From positions 1-25,165 of the forward strand of contig CAYYJE010000044.1 of assembly GCA_964472165.1 (NCBI GenBank): DNA of 25,165 bases. The letters run 5' to 3'. Positions 1 through 7,248 of this stretch are shown one piece after another. The notes beneath the pieces are model-generated. The model had not been told where the DNA came from. It saw nothing but the letters and a program-made list of their open reading frames with translations, and searched no databases. The position numbers were made by a program, and so were the translations under genes. The DNA comes from UBA1413 sp964472165 (GTDB taxonomy: Bacteria > Bacteroidota > Bacteroidia > Bacteroidales > Prolixibacteraceae). Each line of letters begins with the position of its first letter. The stretch's first letter is position 1.

Positions 1-504
1 GTTTTGCAGGAGCCGGTCAACGATCTCCCCTGTTTTTTCCTGCAGCCGCTCAATCATCAGCCGGTTTAAACCGATTTTCCACATAAAGTGGTCGACCTTG
101 TCAAACCGCTCCTGGCAGGGAATCCAGGTGCCGGCATCCAGGAGACTGCGGTAATTCACCAGTAAACGGGATGGATAGATCAGCTCCAGTACAGGAATTT
201 CCTCCCCGTTGGGACGGAATACCGGCCGGTCATGTTTCTGCACCACGTGCAGAATGATATTGTCATAGGCATTGTCGTTGTGGTGCCCATGCCGGTACCA
301 GTCGGATGAATTCCTGTGGATCTCGATATTCCCCGCCCAGAGGGTCTTCCCCAGCCTGATCCGGGCGTTGAAGAAGTCGGGTCCGGCATCGCCGTTGCAT
401 ACCCCGGTATCCAGTACGGTCACCTTCTCTCCCGAGATGGTGTATAATCCGGTGGCGTCAAATAGCCGTTGCTCCCACACAAATTGAAGGAATTCTTCTG
501 TCAT
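1..504 (-). CDS. DUF2851 family protein, N-terminal part (cut by window edge)
   Basis: Open frame of 168 codons read from an ATG at 504 leftwards and running off the window, so only the N-terminal part is present. The protein begins MTEEFLQFVWEQRLFD and contains GDAGPDFFNARI, WAGNIEIHRNSSDW and HHNDNAYDNIILHVV. This Gly-Asp-Ala-Gly-Pro-Asp-Phe and Asn-Ile-Glu-Ile-His pattern is what I recognise as the DUF2851 family common in Bacteroidota. The biochemical role of that family is not established to my knowledge. Acidic and histidine residues in these motifs could bind a metal, but that is inference. The gene is divergent from the serine hydrolase at 603, with 98 bp between the two starts. I see no clear promoter for it in that gap. 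Confidence 0.8.
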   Translation of the reverse strand, partial: MTEEFLQFVWEQRLFDATGLYTISGEKVTVLDTGVCNGDAGPDFFNARIRLGKTLWAGNIEIHRNSSDWYRHGHHNDNAYDNIILHVVQKHDRPVFRPNGEEIPVLELIYPSRLLVNYRSLLDAGTWIPCQERFDKVDHFMWKIGLNRLMIERLQEKTGEIVDRLLQN

Positions 505-584
505 AGGATTTCTGTTTAAAGGTTTCCGGAATTCGCAGGATTGTAAATCTCCATTAAAGTTATGAACTCCTGTGGAAATATCCT

Positions 585-592
585 TAAATTTG
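585..592 (+). promoter_or_regulatory. Candidate -7 box of the serine hydrolase gene
   Basis: TAAATTTG matches the Bacteroidota -7 consensus TAnnTTTG exactly. It ends 10 nt before the ATG at 603, which implies a very short 5' leader. No TTTG -33 element lies at the expected 19-21 bp spacing, so this is a motif call only. Confidence 0.4.
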
Positions 593-602
593 AAATCAAA
601 AA

Positions 603-1952
603 ATGATGAAAAAGCGTGTGGGTTTTATTCTGCTGCTGGTTTTGATTGTACTCAGTGGTGGAGTCATTTATATTGGAATGCTGGCGCCGGTAATTACCGG
701 GTATGCTGCCAAAAACCTCTCCTCCGCCATTTTTGTGGCAGGGAGAACCCAGGAGAGTATGGAGCAGGAAGATCTCAATTTTTCTTTTATTAAGTATAAC
801 AGGAACAGTGTAGACCTGGAGAAACAGGAAGTGACAAGCAGGTTCCTTTTTTGGAAATCGAAGGCTCAGTTTAATGAAGGTCTGGGATGTACGCTGGTGC
901 GTGATTTCCCGGAAGAGGCAGTGGAAGCCATGGATTATCCGGAGACGGAACTTCCGGAAAGCAATCCCGATACCATTCCCTGGCCGGCAGGCGACCTTCT
1001 TACGGATACTGTTCCGGGGGGAATTGACATGGATAAACTGGAGGGCGCACTTGACCAGGCTTTTGCAGATACTTCCGGTTGGAAGGGGACTTTTGGTATC
1101 ACGGTGGTATACAGGGACCAGATAGTGGCTGAGCAGTTCCGGAGTGATTTCACCCCTGCCAGTCGTTTTCTCAGCTGGTCGATGGCGAAGAGTTTCACCA
1201 ACGCGCTTGCAGGGATTCTGGTCAGGGAGGGGAAGCTCGACATTCATTCACCGGGCTTACGGTCTGAATGGGCTGGCGACAATCGAAACGAGATTACAAT
1301 GAACAACTTGTTGCACATGAACAGCGGACTGGAGTGGAATGAAGATTACGGAAACCTTTCCGATGTGACAGTGATGCTTCACAAGGCCGGAGATATGGGT
1401 GATTTCGCCGCAGCAAAAAAACAGGTAGCACCTCCCGACTCTATATGGCTCTATTCTTCGGGGACCACCAACATCGTGTGTGACTATCTGCGCACCCTTT
1501 TCGGTAGCGATGCGGAATACCTGGCTTTCCCCCGTAAAGCCCTTTTCAGCAAAACCGGGATGGGAAGCGTGATCTGGGAACCTGATGCCTCAGGTACGCT
1601 GGTAGGATCCTCATACCTGTATGCCACTCAGCGTGATTATGCCAGGTTCGGATTACTTTACCTTCACCACGGCAACTGGCTGGGCGAACAAATTCTTCCT
1701 GAAGAGTGGGTTAAATATACCACAACCCCGGCAAAAGGTTCCGGCGGACAATACGGGGCCTTCTTCTGGCTGAACCGCTCCGGGAAATTCCCCGGCGTTC
1801 CGGAAGACATGTTCAGCTGTAACGGTCACGATGGCCAGTATATATTCGTGATCCCTTCCAAAGAATTGGTGATCGTCCGTACCGGTTACTCGCCCAGCGG
1901 AACTTTCGACATCAAAGAGATGGTGCGGCAGATCTCCGGTGCGGTGGAATAA
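603..1952 (+). CDS. Serine hydrolase, class C beta-lactamase / D-aminopeptidase-like
   Basis: 449 aa. Residues about 5-28 form an uncleaved-looking signal anchor (VGFILLLVLIVLSGGVIYIG), so the catalytic domain is probably on the outer face of the inner membrane. The beta-lactamase/transpeptidase-like domain spans about 140-445. It has the nucleophile motif S193-M-A-K196, the second motif Y284-S-S followed by GTTN, and a third motif NGHDGQ with His409-Asp-Gly411 in place of KTG, as is usual in class C esterase-like members. Residues 30-140 are a less conserved N-terminal region. Family members hydrolyse beta-lactams, D-amino-acid peptides or esters; the sequence does not say which, so 6-aminohexanoate-dimer-hydrolase-like or esterase activity is equally possible. 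A second ATG follows immediately at 606. The gene stands alone, divergent from the DUF2851 gene. Confidence 0.85.
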   Translation: MMKKRVGFILLLVLIVLSGGVIYIGMLAPVITGYAAKNLSSAIFVAGRTQESMEQEDLNFSFIKYNRNSVDLEKQEVTSRFLFWKSKAQFNEGLGCTLVRDFPEEAVEAMDYPETELPESNPDTIPWPAGDLLTDTVPGGIDMDKLEGALDQAFADTSGWKGTFGITVVYRDQIVAEQFRSDFTPASRFLSWSMAKSFTNALAGILVREGKLDIHSPGLRSEWAGDNRNEITMNNLLHMNSGLEWNEDYGNLSDVTVMLHKAGDMGDFAAAKKQVAPPDSIWLYSSGTTNIVCDYLRTLFGSDAEYLAFPRKALFSKTGMGSVIWEPDASGTLVGSSYLYATQRDYARFGLLYLHHGNWLGEQILPEEWVKYTTTPAKGSGGQYGAFFWLNRSGKFPGVPEDMFSCNGHDGQYIFVIPSKELVIVRTGYSPSGTFDIKEMVRQISGAVE

Positions 1953-1987
1953 CTTTCCCGATGTGAAGTATATTTCATTTTTTTTAG

Positions 1988-1995
1988 TACTTTTG
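1988..1995 (+). promoter_or_regulatory. -7 promoter box of rpsO
   Basis: TACTTTTG fits TAnnTTTG exactly and is followed by a GC-rich TGCCGCG, like several other promoters in the window. Transcription would begin around 2000, giving a leader of about 80 nt, long enough to hold the hairpin at 2013-2051. No good -33 box is visible. Confidence 0.55.
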
Positions 1996-2012
1996 TGCCG
2001 CGAAAAATTAAT

Positions 2013-2051
2013 TTTAAGCCGTTGTTATTGAGAGCGATGCTGCGGCTTAAA
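2013..2051 (+). promoter_or_regulatory. Hairpin in the rpsO 5' leader, possible S15 autoregulatory element
   Basis: TTTAAGCCG at 2013-2021 is a perfect 9-bp inverted match to CGGCTTAAA at 2043-2051, with a 21-nt loop. The next inner pair, U2022 with G2042, would be a U-G wobble stacked on G2021-C2043. This resembles the G-U/G-C motif that S15 contacts in 16S rRNA and in several known rpsO leaders. The stem ends 28 nt before the rpsO ATG. S15 binding here is inference. Confidence 0.4.
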
Positions 2052-2079
2052 CATTGTACAACCAATTTATTCAGAACAG

Positions 2080-2349
2080 ATGTATTTGACAACTGAAAAA
2101 AAGAGAGAGATTTTTGGCCAGCATGGCAAAAATGTTCAGGACACGGGGAGTGCCGAAGGGCAGGTAGCTTTGTTTACCTTCAGGATCAACCACCTCACCG
2201 AGCACCTCAAAAAGAACAAGAAAGACCACAGCACACGCCGGTCGTTGATCCGGCTGGTAGGTAAACGGCGCAACCTGCTTGACTACCTTAAGCGCAAGGA
2301 AATCAGCCGTTACCGCTCGATCATTGCAGAATTGAATCTCCGTAAGTAA
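2080..2349 (+). CDS. rpsO: 30S ribosomal protein S15
   Basis: 89 aa, the normal length for S15. The sequence is recognisable end to end: the early GSAEGQVALFTFRINHL segment (residues about 23-39), the HLKKNKKDHSTRR region with the conserved His-Ser-Thr-Arg, and GKRRNLLDYLKRK near the C-terminus. S15 binds the central three-way junction of 16S rRNA early in small-subunit assembly. Its mRNA is autoregulated in several bacteria, and the leader here carries a hairpin that could serve this purpose. It is followed by an intrinsic-type terminator and then pnp. The rpsO-pnp gene order is widely conserved, although here the terminator suggests at least partly separate transcripts. The start at ATG 2080 gives the expected N-terminus (MYLTTEKKREI). 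Confidence 0.97.
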   Translation: MYLTTEKKREIFGQHGKNVQDTGSAEGQVALFTFRINHLTEHLKKNKKDHSTRRSLIRLVGKRRNLLDYLKRKEISRYRSIIAELNLRK

Positions 2350-2364
2350 GACTAAAGACTAATG

Positions 2365-2390
2365 AAAAGGCAATCATACAATTGCCTTTT
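2365..2390 (+). terminator. Intrinsic-type terminator after rpsO
   Basis: AAAAGGCAAT (2365-2374) pairs perfectly with ATTGCCTTTT (2381-2390) around a 6-nt loop. The stem ends in four T and is followed by CTTGTATT. It lies 16 nt after the rpsO stop. The U tract is short, so read-through into pnp is plausible. Confidence 0.7.
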
Positions 2391-2504
2391 CTTGTATTCC
2401 ATTGTGAACTGCGAAGCAGCCCCACTGGTTGATCTACCCCGGCACACACTGCGCAGACAATACCCCGATTTTTGAAGAATAGAATTAAAAGAGTTGATAA
2501 AATT

Positions 2505-4826
2505 ATGATGAATGTAACAACAAAGACAATCGAATTGGCTGATGGAAGGACCATCACCCTCGAGACCGGCAAGCTGGCGAAACAGGCTGACGGTTCGGTT
2601 GTGGTAAAAATGGAGGATACCATGCTTCTGGCCACGGTCGTTTCTGCCCGTGAAGCCAGGGAAGATGTTGATTTCATGCCCCTGTCGGTAGATTACCGTG
2701 AAAAATTTTCAGCATCAGGACGTTTTCCCGGTGGTTTCCTCAAACGTGAAGGCCGTCCCAGTGACGATGAGGTTCTCATCTCCCGCCTTGTTGACCGCGC
2801 ACTGCGTCCTCTTTTCCCCGCCGATTATCATGCCGAGACCGTGGTGATGATCACCCTGATTTCTGCCGGCAGTGAAAACAGACCCGATGCATTGGCAGGA
2901 CTGGCTGCATCGGCAGCCATCGCTGTCTCCGATGTGCCTTTTGAAACTCCAATCTCGGAAGTGCGGGTGGCCCGCATCAACGGCGAACTGGTGATCAACC
3001 CCACCTATTCCCAGCTGAAAAATGCCGATATCGACATTATGGTGGGCGCTTCGTACGACAATATCATGATGGTGGAAGGCGAAATGAACGAGGTCTCCGA
3101 AGCCGAAATGCTCGAAGCGATCAAATTTGCCCACGAAGAGATTAAAAAACATTGCAAGGTACAGCTGGAAATGGCTGCCGAACGGGGCGTTGTCAAAAGG
3201 GAATATTGCCATGAGACAAACGACGAAGCTTTGAAAACCAAGGTTTTTGCCGATTTGTTTGCTCCCTGTTATGAGATTGTCCGTCAGCGGATCACCAACA
3301 AGCAGGAGCGGATGTCGGCCTTTGAGAACCTTCGGAACGAATATATTGCGAAGTATAAAGCCGATCATGAAGGGGTAGAGGGTATCGACCTGACTTCTCA
3401 TGAGAGTATGATTAAAAAATATTACCACGATGTGGAGAAGGAAGCCATGCGCCGGATGGTCCTTGATGAGGGTGTCAGGCTTGATGGCCGCGGAACCCGC
3501 GATATCCGTCCCATCTGGAGTGAGGTGGATTACCTGCCGGGATCGCATGGCTCCGCCATCTTTACCCGCGGGGAGACCCAGGCGCTGACCTCCACTACGC
3601 TGGGAACAAAAATGGATGAAAAGATGATTGACGGTGTCACCATTCAGGGTACCGAGCGCTTCTTACTCCATTACAACTTTCCCTCCTTCAGCACCGGGGA
3701 AGCCAAAGTGCCCAGGGGCGTGGGACGGCGTGAAATCGGCCATGGCAACCTGGCCCTTCGTGCGCTTAAACGGATGATCCCCGCCGATCTGCCCTATGTG
3801 GTGCGTATCGTCTCTGACATCCTCGAGTCGAACGGCTCTTCCTCGATGGCCACCGTATGCGCGGGAACCATGTCCCTGATGGACGCCGGCGTGAAAGTCG
3901 TCCGTCCGGTCTCCGGGATCGCCATGGGGCTGATTACCGACAAAGGCCTTGCCAAATATGCGGTCCTTTCAGATATCCTTGGTGACGAAGACCACCTCGG
4001 CGATATGGACTTCAAGGTCACCGGAACGGAAAAGGGAATCACCGCTACCCAGATGGATATCAAGGTCGACGGACTCTCTTATGAGATTCTCAGCCAGGCA
4101 CTGGACCAGGCCAAAGAGGGCAGGCTTCACATTCTGGGGAAAATTCTGGAAACCATCCCGGAACCCCGTGCCGAATACAAATCCAATGTACCGCGCATCG
4201 AGGTGATGCTGATTCCGAAAGATATGATCGGTGCCGTGATCGGACCCGGTGGTAAGATCATCCAGGGTATCCAGGCGGATACCGGCGCCACCATTGCCAT
4301 CACGGAAGATGAGAACAATGGTATCGTAGAGATCTCAGGTCCCAACCTCGACATCCTGAACGCTGCCAAAGCCCGCGTGAAGGCCATCGTGGCCATTCCC
4401 GAAGTGGGTACTGTCTATACCGGCAAGGTGAAATCGATTGTGGCGTTTGGCGCTTTCATCGAGATCATGCCCGGCAAGGAAGGATTGCTCCATGTATCGG
4501 AACTTGACTGGAAACGGGTTGAATCCGCTTCCGATATCATGAAGGAGAACGACATGGTGGAAGTCAAGCTGATCGGCGTCGACGAAAAGACCGGCAAGCT
4601 TAAACTCTCGCGCAGGGCATTGCTGCCCAAACCCGAAGGTTACGTGGAACGCGAACAAAGCCATGAAGGCCGTCCGCCACGTCGTGACGATGACCGTCGC
4701 CGCGATGATTTCCGTGGAGGCCGCAGGGATGACCATCGCGGAGGAGACCGCAGGGATGACCGCAGGGGCGACAGCCGTGGCGGTGACCACAGAAATGAAC
4801 CCTGGAAACCCAGGACTTCACAGTAG
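2505..4826 (+). CDS. pnp: Polyribonucleotide nucleotidyltransferase (PNPase)
   Basis: 773 aa from ATG 2505. An in-frame TTG at 2472 would add 11 residues, but MMNVTTKTIELADGRTI lines up with the usual family N-terminus. The protein degrades RNA 3' to 5' by phosphorolysis as a trimer. Domains in order: first RNase PH domain (GRFPGGFLKREGRPSD), an all-helical linker, second RNase PH domain with GEAKVPRGVGRREIGHG and the acidic metal-site stretch DEDHLGDMDF at 494-503, a KH domain with G580-P-G-G583, and an S1 domain at about 635-703. Residues about 710-773 are an unusual low-complexity tail built from Arg, Asp and Gly, with RGG and RDD blocks. The tail is encoded by imperfectly repeated DNA. 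The position after rpsO is classical. Confidence 0.97.
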   Translation: MMNVTTKTIELADGRTITLETGKLAKQADGSVVVKMEDTMLLATVVSAREAREDVDFMPLSVDYREKFSASGRFPGGFLKREGRPSDDEVLISRLVDRALRPLFPADYHAETVVMITLISAGSENRPDALAGLAASAAIAVSDVPFETPISEVRVARINGELVINPTYSQLKNADIDIMVGASYDNIMMVEGEMNEVSEAEMLEAIKFAHEEIKKHCKVQLEMAAERGVVKREYCHETNDEALKTKVFADLFAPCYEIVRQRITNKQERMSAFENLRNEYIAKYKADHEGVEGIDLTSHESMIKKYYHDVEKEAMRRMVLDEGVRLDGRGTRDIRPIWSEVDYLPGSHGSAIFTRGETQALTSTTLGTKMDEKMIDGVTIQGTERFLLHYNFPSFSTGEAKVPRGVGRREIGHGNLALRALKRMIPADLPYVVRIVSDILESNGSSSMATVCAGTMSLMDAGVKVVRPVSGIAMGLITDKGLAKYAVLSDILGDEDHLGDMDFKVTGTEKGITATQMDIKVDGLSYEILSQALDQAKEGRLHILGKILETIPEPRAEYKSNVPRIEVMLIPKDMIGAVIGPGGKIIQGIQADTGATIAITEDENNGIVEISGPNLDILNAAKARVKAIVAIPEVGTVYTGKVKSIVAFGAFIEIMPGKEGLLHVSELDWKRVESASDIMKENDMVEVKLIGVDEKTGKLKLSRRALLPKPEGYVEREQSHEGRPPRRDDDRRRDDFRGGRRDDHRGGDRRDDRRGDSRGGDHRNEPWKPRTSQ

Positions 4827-4846
4827 AGCCCAACCATCAGAAATAA

Positions 4847-4876
4847 CAAAGGGATGTCCGTATGGATATCCCTTTG
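4847..4876 (+). terminator. Terminator hairpin after pnp
   Basis: CAAAGGGATGTCC (4847-4859) pairs with GGATATCCCTTTG (4864-4876) as a 13-bp stem containing one G-U pair, closed by a GTAT tetraloop. It begins 21 nt after the pnp stop. The following TGCTTTAG is only weakly U-rich. Confidence 0.65.
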
Positions 4877-4890
4877 TGCTTTAGGGCAGT

Positions 4891-5023
4891 GACCACCCCT
4901 ATCTCCTCCTGGCCAGAAGGAGTCCCCGGATCCCTGATCCGGGGGAGGTGGTGGTTTACCACCCCGTCATTCCGCTCGTGCCTCGCGGTTTTCCACCCCT
5001 CCTATCCCTGCGGGAAGGAGGGG
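4891..5023. repeat. GC-rich intergenic block of four consecutive hairpins
   Basis: This is the core of the 304-bp gap between pnp and the next gene. Four inverted repeats follow one another: 4903-4912 with 4913-4922 (10 bp, one mismatch, no loop); 4924-4932 with 4936-4944 (CCCCGGATC, perfect 9 bp, loop CCT); 4950-4954 with 4959-4963 (GGTGG/CCACC, loop TTTA); and 4996-5008 with 5012-5023 (12 bp with one bulge, loop TGC). The composition differs from the AT-rich spacers elsewhere in the window. No open frame of credible length explains it. It may be a copy of a dispersed palindromic repeat, but no second copy lies in this window. Confidence 0.6.
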
Positions 5024-5130
5024 AAATTGTTCGCTACCGCTTGTTTTGTTCCCGAATATTATGCTTAAATTTATCGGTGGTTCTGACGGCATGAAAAGTC
5101 AGGGCCCCGGAAATTGTAATATATTTCGAT

Positions 5131-5616
5131 ATGGAAACCAAAGTGGCCGGATTGATCAGCGATATGGAGGAAAAACTGGCAGTTACCGAGGAACGGAAGC
5201 TCCGCTTTTTCAGGCTCGAAGAATTGAAACGGAACATCATCCGGCTCGGAAAGTATGGCGCTGAATGTGAGATTTGCCGCCAGTTCATCACCGAAACGGA
5301 AAGCCTCACTTCTCATATCAGCGAAGCAGTGAATGTTCCCGGAAATGAACGGCGTGAACTCGACCGGCTTATTTTCAGACTCTCCCACCACATGATCAGG
5401 CACCATGGTTATTACCCCGCTTATTATTTCGGATTTCGCTACTCCATCCTGGGAATCTTTGCTGGTCTGGTGGCAGGTTTCTTGTTGTCTAAGGTAATTC
5501 CAACCCGAAATGACATGTTGCTGCCGATGGCTGGACTGGTTACAGGTCTGTTTACCGGCCAGATTCTGGGACGGATACGGGACAAAAAAGTCCGGGACTC
5601 CGGGAAAGTGATGTAG
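5131..5616 (+). CDS. Small membrane protein of unknown function with CxxC and two C-terminal helices
   Basis: 161 aa; I do not recognise a named family. Residues 1-60 look helical and charged (MEEKLAVTEERKLRFFRLEELKRN) and contain C46-E-I-C49. Next is a histidine cluster, H86-H-M-I-R-H91-H92. The C-terminal third has two hydrophobic segments, about 103-121 and 129-147, rich in Gly and joined by a short polar turn, followed by the basic end RIRDKKVRDSGKVM. The likely topology is a cytosolic N-terminal domain anchored by a hairpin of two helices. The Cys and His residues could form a metal or redox site, which is inference. It follows the GC-rich hairpin block and converges with the sugar transferase gene. 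A weak promoter candidate, TTTG at 5045-5048 with TAAATTTA at 5066-5073, lies upstream. Confidence 0.6.
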   Translation: METKVAGLISDMEEKLAVTEERKLRFFRLEELKRNIIRLGKYGAECEICRQFITETESLTSHISEAVNVPGNERRELDRLIFRLSHHMIRHHGYYPAYYFGFRYSILGIFAGLVAGFLLSKVIPTRNDMLLPMAGLVTGLFTGQILGRIRDKKVRDSGKVM

Positions 5617-5632
5617 CCCTAATCGTAAATCG

Positions 5633-5730
5633 TTAGTCTTTAATCTTTAATGAGGCTTCGCCACGGTTACATGTCTATCCAAGGAACAGAACCCGTTTAC
5701 TAAAGACTTAAGATTCAAGACTTAAGACTT
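5633..5730. repeat. AT-rich direct and inverted repeats between convergent genes
   Basis: AAGACTTAAGA occurs at 5703-5713 and 5717-5727 (period 14). The segment GTCTTTAATCTTTAA at 5636-5650 is an imperfect inverted match (about 13 of 15) to the first part of this repeat, so the two could pair across about 55 nt. It sits between the ends of two convergent genes and may act as a loose bidirectional terminator. A related ACTAAAGACT occurs just after rpsO (near 2351-2360). Confidence 0.4.
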
Positions 5731-5733
5731 TTG

Positions 5734-7149
5734 CTATTTTCCCCGCCCGTGGAAAACATTAATCATCGTGTAGATTAAAATCTTGAAGTCGATATACAGG
5801 GAAATGTTTTTCAGGTAGATCATGTCGTAAGGCAGTCTTTCCAGCATCTCCTCCACATTGGAAGCATACCCATATTTTACCTGTCCCCAGGAGGTGATCC
5901 CCGGACGCAACTTGTGCAGCAGTTTGTAGTGGGGGGCTTTTTTGACAATCTGGTCGATGTAATAGTACCTTTCGGGCCTGGGGCCGACCAACGACATATC
6001 GCCTTTCAAAACATTGTAAAATTGTGGAATTTCATCGAGATGGGTTTTCCTGATGAAACGGCCGGCAGGAGTGATCCTTGAATCGTTTTTGCAGGATAAG
6101 GCCGGACCATTCTTCTCCGCCTCTTCATACATGCTCCTGAATTTGTAAATCGTGAAAGGTTTTCCGAATTTTCCTGCACGCTCCTGCCGGTAAATGACCG
6201 GTCCCTTGCTTGTGGATCTGATGATGACAGCCAGGGCCAGATAAACCGGAGCCAGGACCATCATGGCCAGTAGGGAAGTGGTGACGTCAATAAGCCGTTT
6301 CCCATTTTCCTGCCACGCAGGCATCAGCCCGTTTGATATTTTGATCAGCGGACTGCTGTAAATGGTGTTGATTTTTACCATCCCCGACAGGAAGTCGTAG
6401 AGGTCAGGAATTCCCCATATCGTAATTTCCCGGTTTTCAACAATGGTGAGGATCTCGCTCAGTTTATTGTGCTGATCGGTTTCCAGGGCTATAATCACCT
6501 CTTCGATACTGCCTTCCTGAATTACTTTCTCGAGGTCAGAAATATCCCCCATCATCGGAAGATGCTCATCGAGCAACCCCTTGTGATTGTTTTCCACTGC
6601 AATGTATCCGCAGAATTTGTTTCCGGCAGGCCGGGGCTGGGTGTTCATCTCGTGGAAAATCTTCAGTGCTTTTTCGTTATTCCCGATGATCAGGGTGTTG
6701 AAACCAATTTTGCGCTGGTGGATTTTCCTGATGGTTTGAGAGGTCAGGATGAGCCTGAAAAAGTAGGTGAAGGTGAAATGGAGCAGCAGTAAATTAAAGA
6801 ATAGCTGGTAATAATTTTTATAGGAGTAAACTGTATCGTCGAGCAGCAGTATAAAAAAGATAGCGGTTACCCCTATGATGGAGGTGAGTGCGGTTTGCCC
6901 AAGTTCCAGCAGCCTCGACCGGCGGTAGATGTTGTTGTAGAAACCTGTGATAAAATAAAAAAGCACCCATGAGGTAGGTATCAGCAACAGGCCGATAAAA
7001 TACTGGTTTGTAAAATCGAGCGGAATGTCATACCCGAACTTCACAGGTTCGATAACCTCTTTCCGGTAAATGTAAAACAGCGTCCAACTAATCGCAGCTG
7101 CAAGAAAATCAAATAAAAGGTATATGGCGACCTGTTTCTTCTTATTCAT
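5734..7149 (-). CDS. Undecaprenyl-phosphate sugar phosphotransferase (exopolysaccharide initiating enzyme)
   Basis: 471 aa. Four hydrophobic segments lie in residues 5-135. A Rossmann-like CoA-binding-type domain follows at about 150-250 (NTLIIGNNEKALKIF). Another membrane segment at about 287-311 leads into the bacterial sugar transferase domain, about 282-471. Catalytic-domain signatures are KFRSM 336-340, L-D-E-I-P-Q 371-376 with the acidic pair, VGPRPE 388-393 and RPGITSWGQV 415-424. Enzymes of this PF02397 type transfer a sugar phosphate from a nucleotide sugar to undecaprenyl phosphate, the first step of exopolysaccharide or O-antigen unit assembly at the inner membrane. The sugar cannot be read from the sequence. 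The expected polysaccharide cluster is absent; only the Idh-like gene lies upstream. It has its own promoter box. Confidence 0.92.
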   Translation of the reverse strand: MNKKKQVAIYLLFDFLAAAISWTLFYIYRKEVIEPVKFGYDIPLDFTNQYFIGLLLIPTSWVLFYFITGFYNNIYRRSRLLELGQTALTSIIGVTAIFFILLLDDTVYSYKNYYQLFFNLLLLHFTFTYFFRLILTSQTIRKIHQRKIGFNTLIIGNNEKALKIFHEMNTQPRPAGNKFCGYIAVENNHKGLLDEHLPMMGDISDLEKVIQEGSIEEVIIALETDQHNKLSEILTIVENREITIWGIPDLYDFLSGMVKINTIYSSPLIKISNGLMPAWQENGKRLIDVTTSLLAMMVLAPVYLALAVIIRSTSKGPVIYRQERAGKFGKPFTIYKFRSMYEEAEKNGPALSCKNDSRITPAGRFIRKTHLDEIPQFYNVLKGDMSLVGPRPERYYYIDQIVKKAPHYKLLHKLRPGITSWGQVKYGYASNVEEMLERLPYDMIYLKNISLYIDFKILIYTMINVFHGRGK

Positions 7150-7235
7150 AACATTCAGTCAGGCTTTGGACCCGGTCCGGGAGGCCGAAGAAAGCCGGTT
7201 GACACATTAACGGTATATTCTGTGGGATATTGCCG

Positions 7236-7243
7236 CAAAAGTA
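7236..7243 (-). promoter_or_regulatory. -7 promoter box of the sugar transferase gene
   Basis: Read on the minus strand this is TACTTTTG, an exact TAnnTTTG match, followed by CGGCAATA. Transcription would start near 7231 and leave a leader of about 80 nt before the ATG at 7149. The box sits just past the upstream gene's stop, so the transferase can be transcribed independently. No -33 match is visible. Confidence 0.5.
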
Positions 7244-7248
7244 AAACT

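Noticed and set aside
516..1247. Long open frame (243 codons) on the minus strand opposite the serine hydrolase
   Set aside because: It lies almost wholly antisense to a gene with intact catalytic motifs, and its protein shows no domain, signal or sensible composition.
2013..2051. rpsO leader stem as a terminator or premature attenuator
   Set aside because: No T-run follows the stem, so an attenuator reading is unsupported; a protein-binding leader fits better.
2472..2504. Upstream TTG start extending pnp by 11 residues
   Set aside because: The ATG at 2505 reproduces the usual PNPase N-terminus; the extension is unlike the family.
2715..3548. 277-codon antisense frame inside pnp
   Set aside because: Shadow of a highly conserved coding region; the translation is rich in His, Phe and Gly with no recognisable domain.
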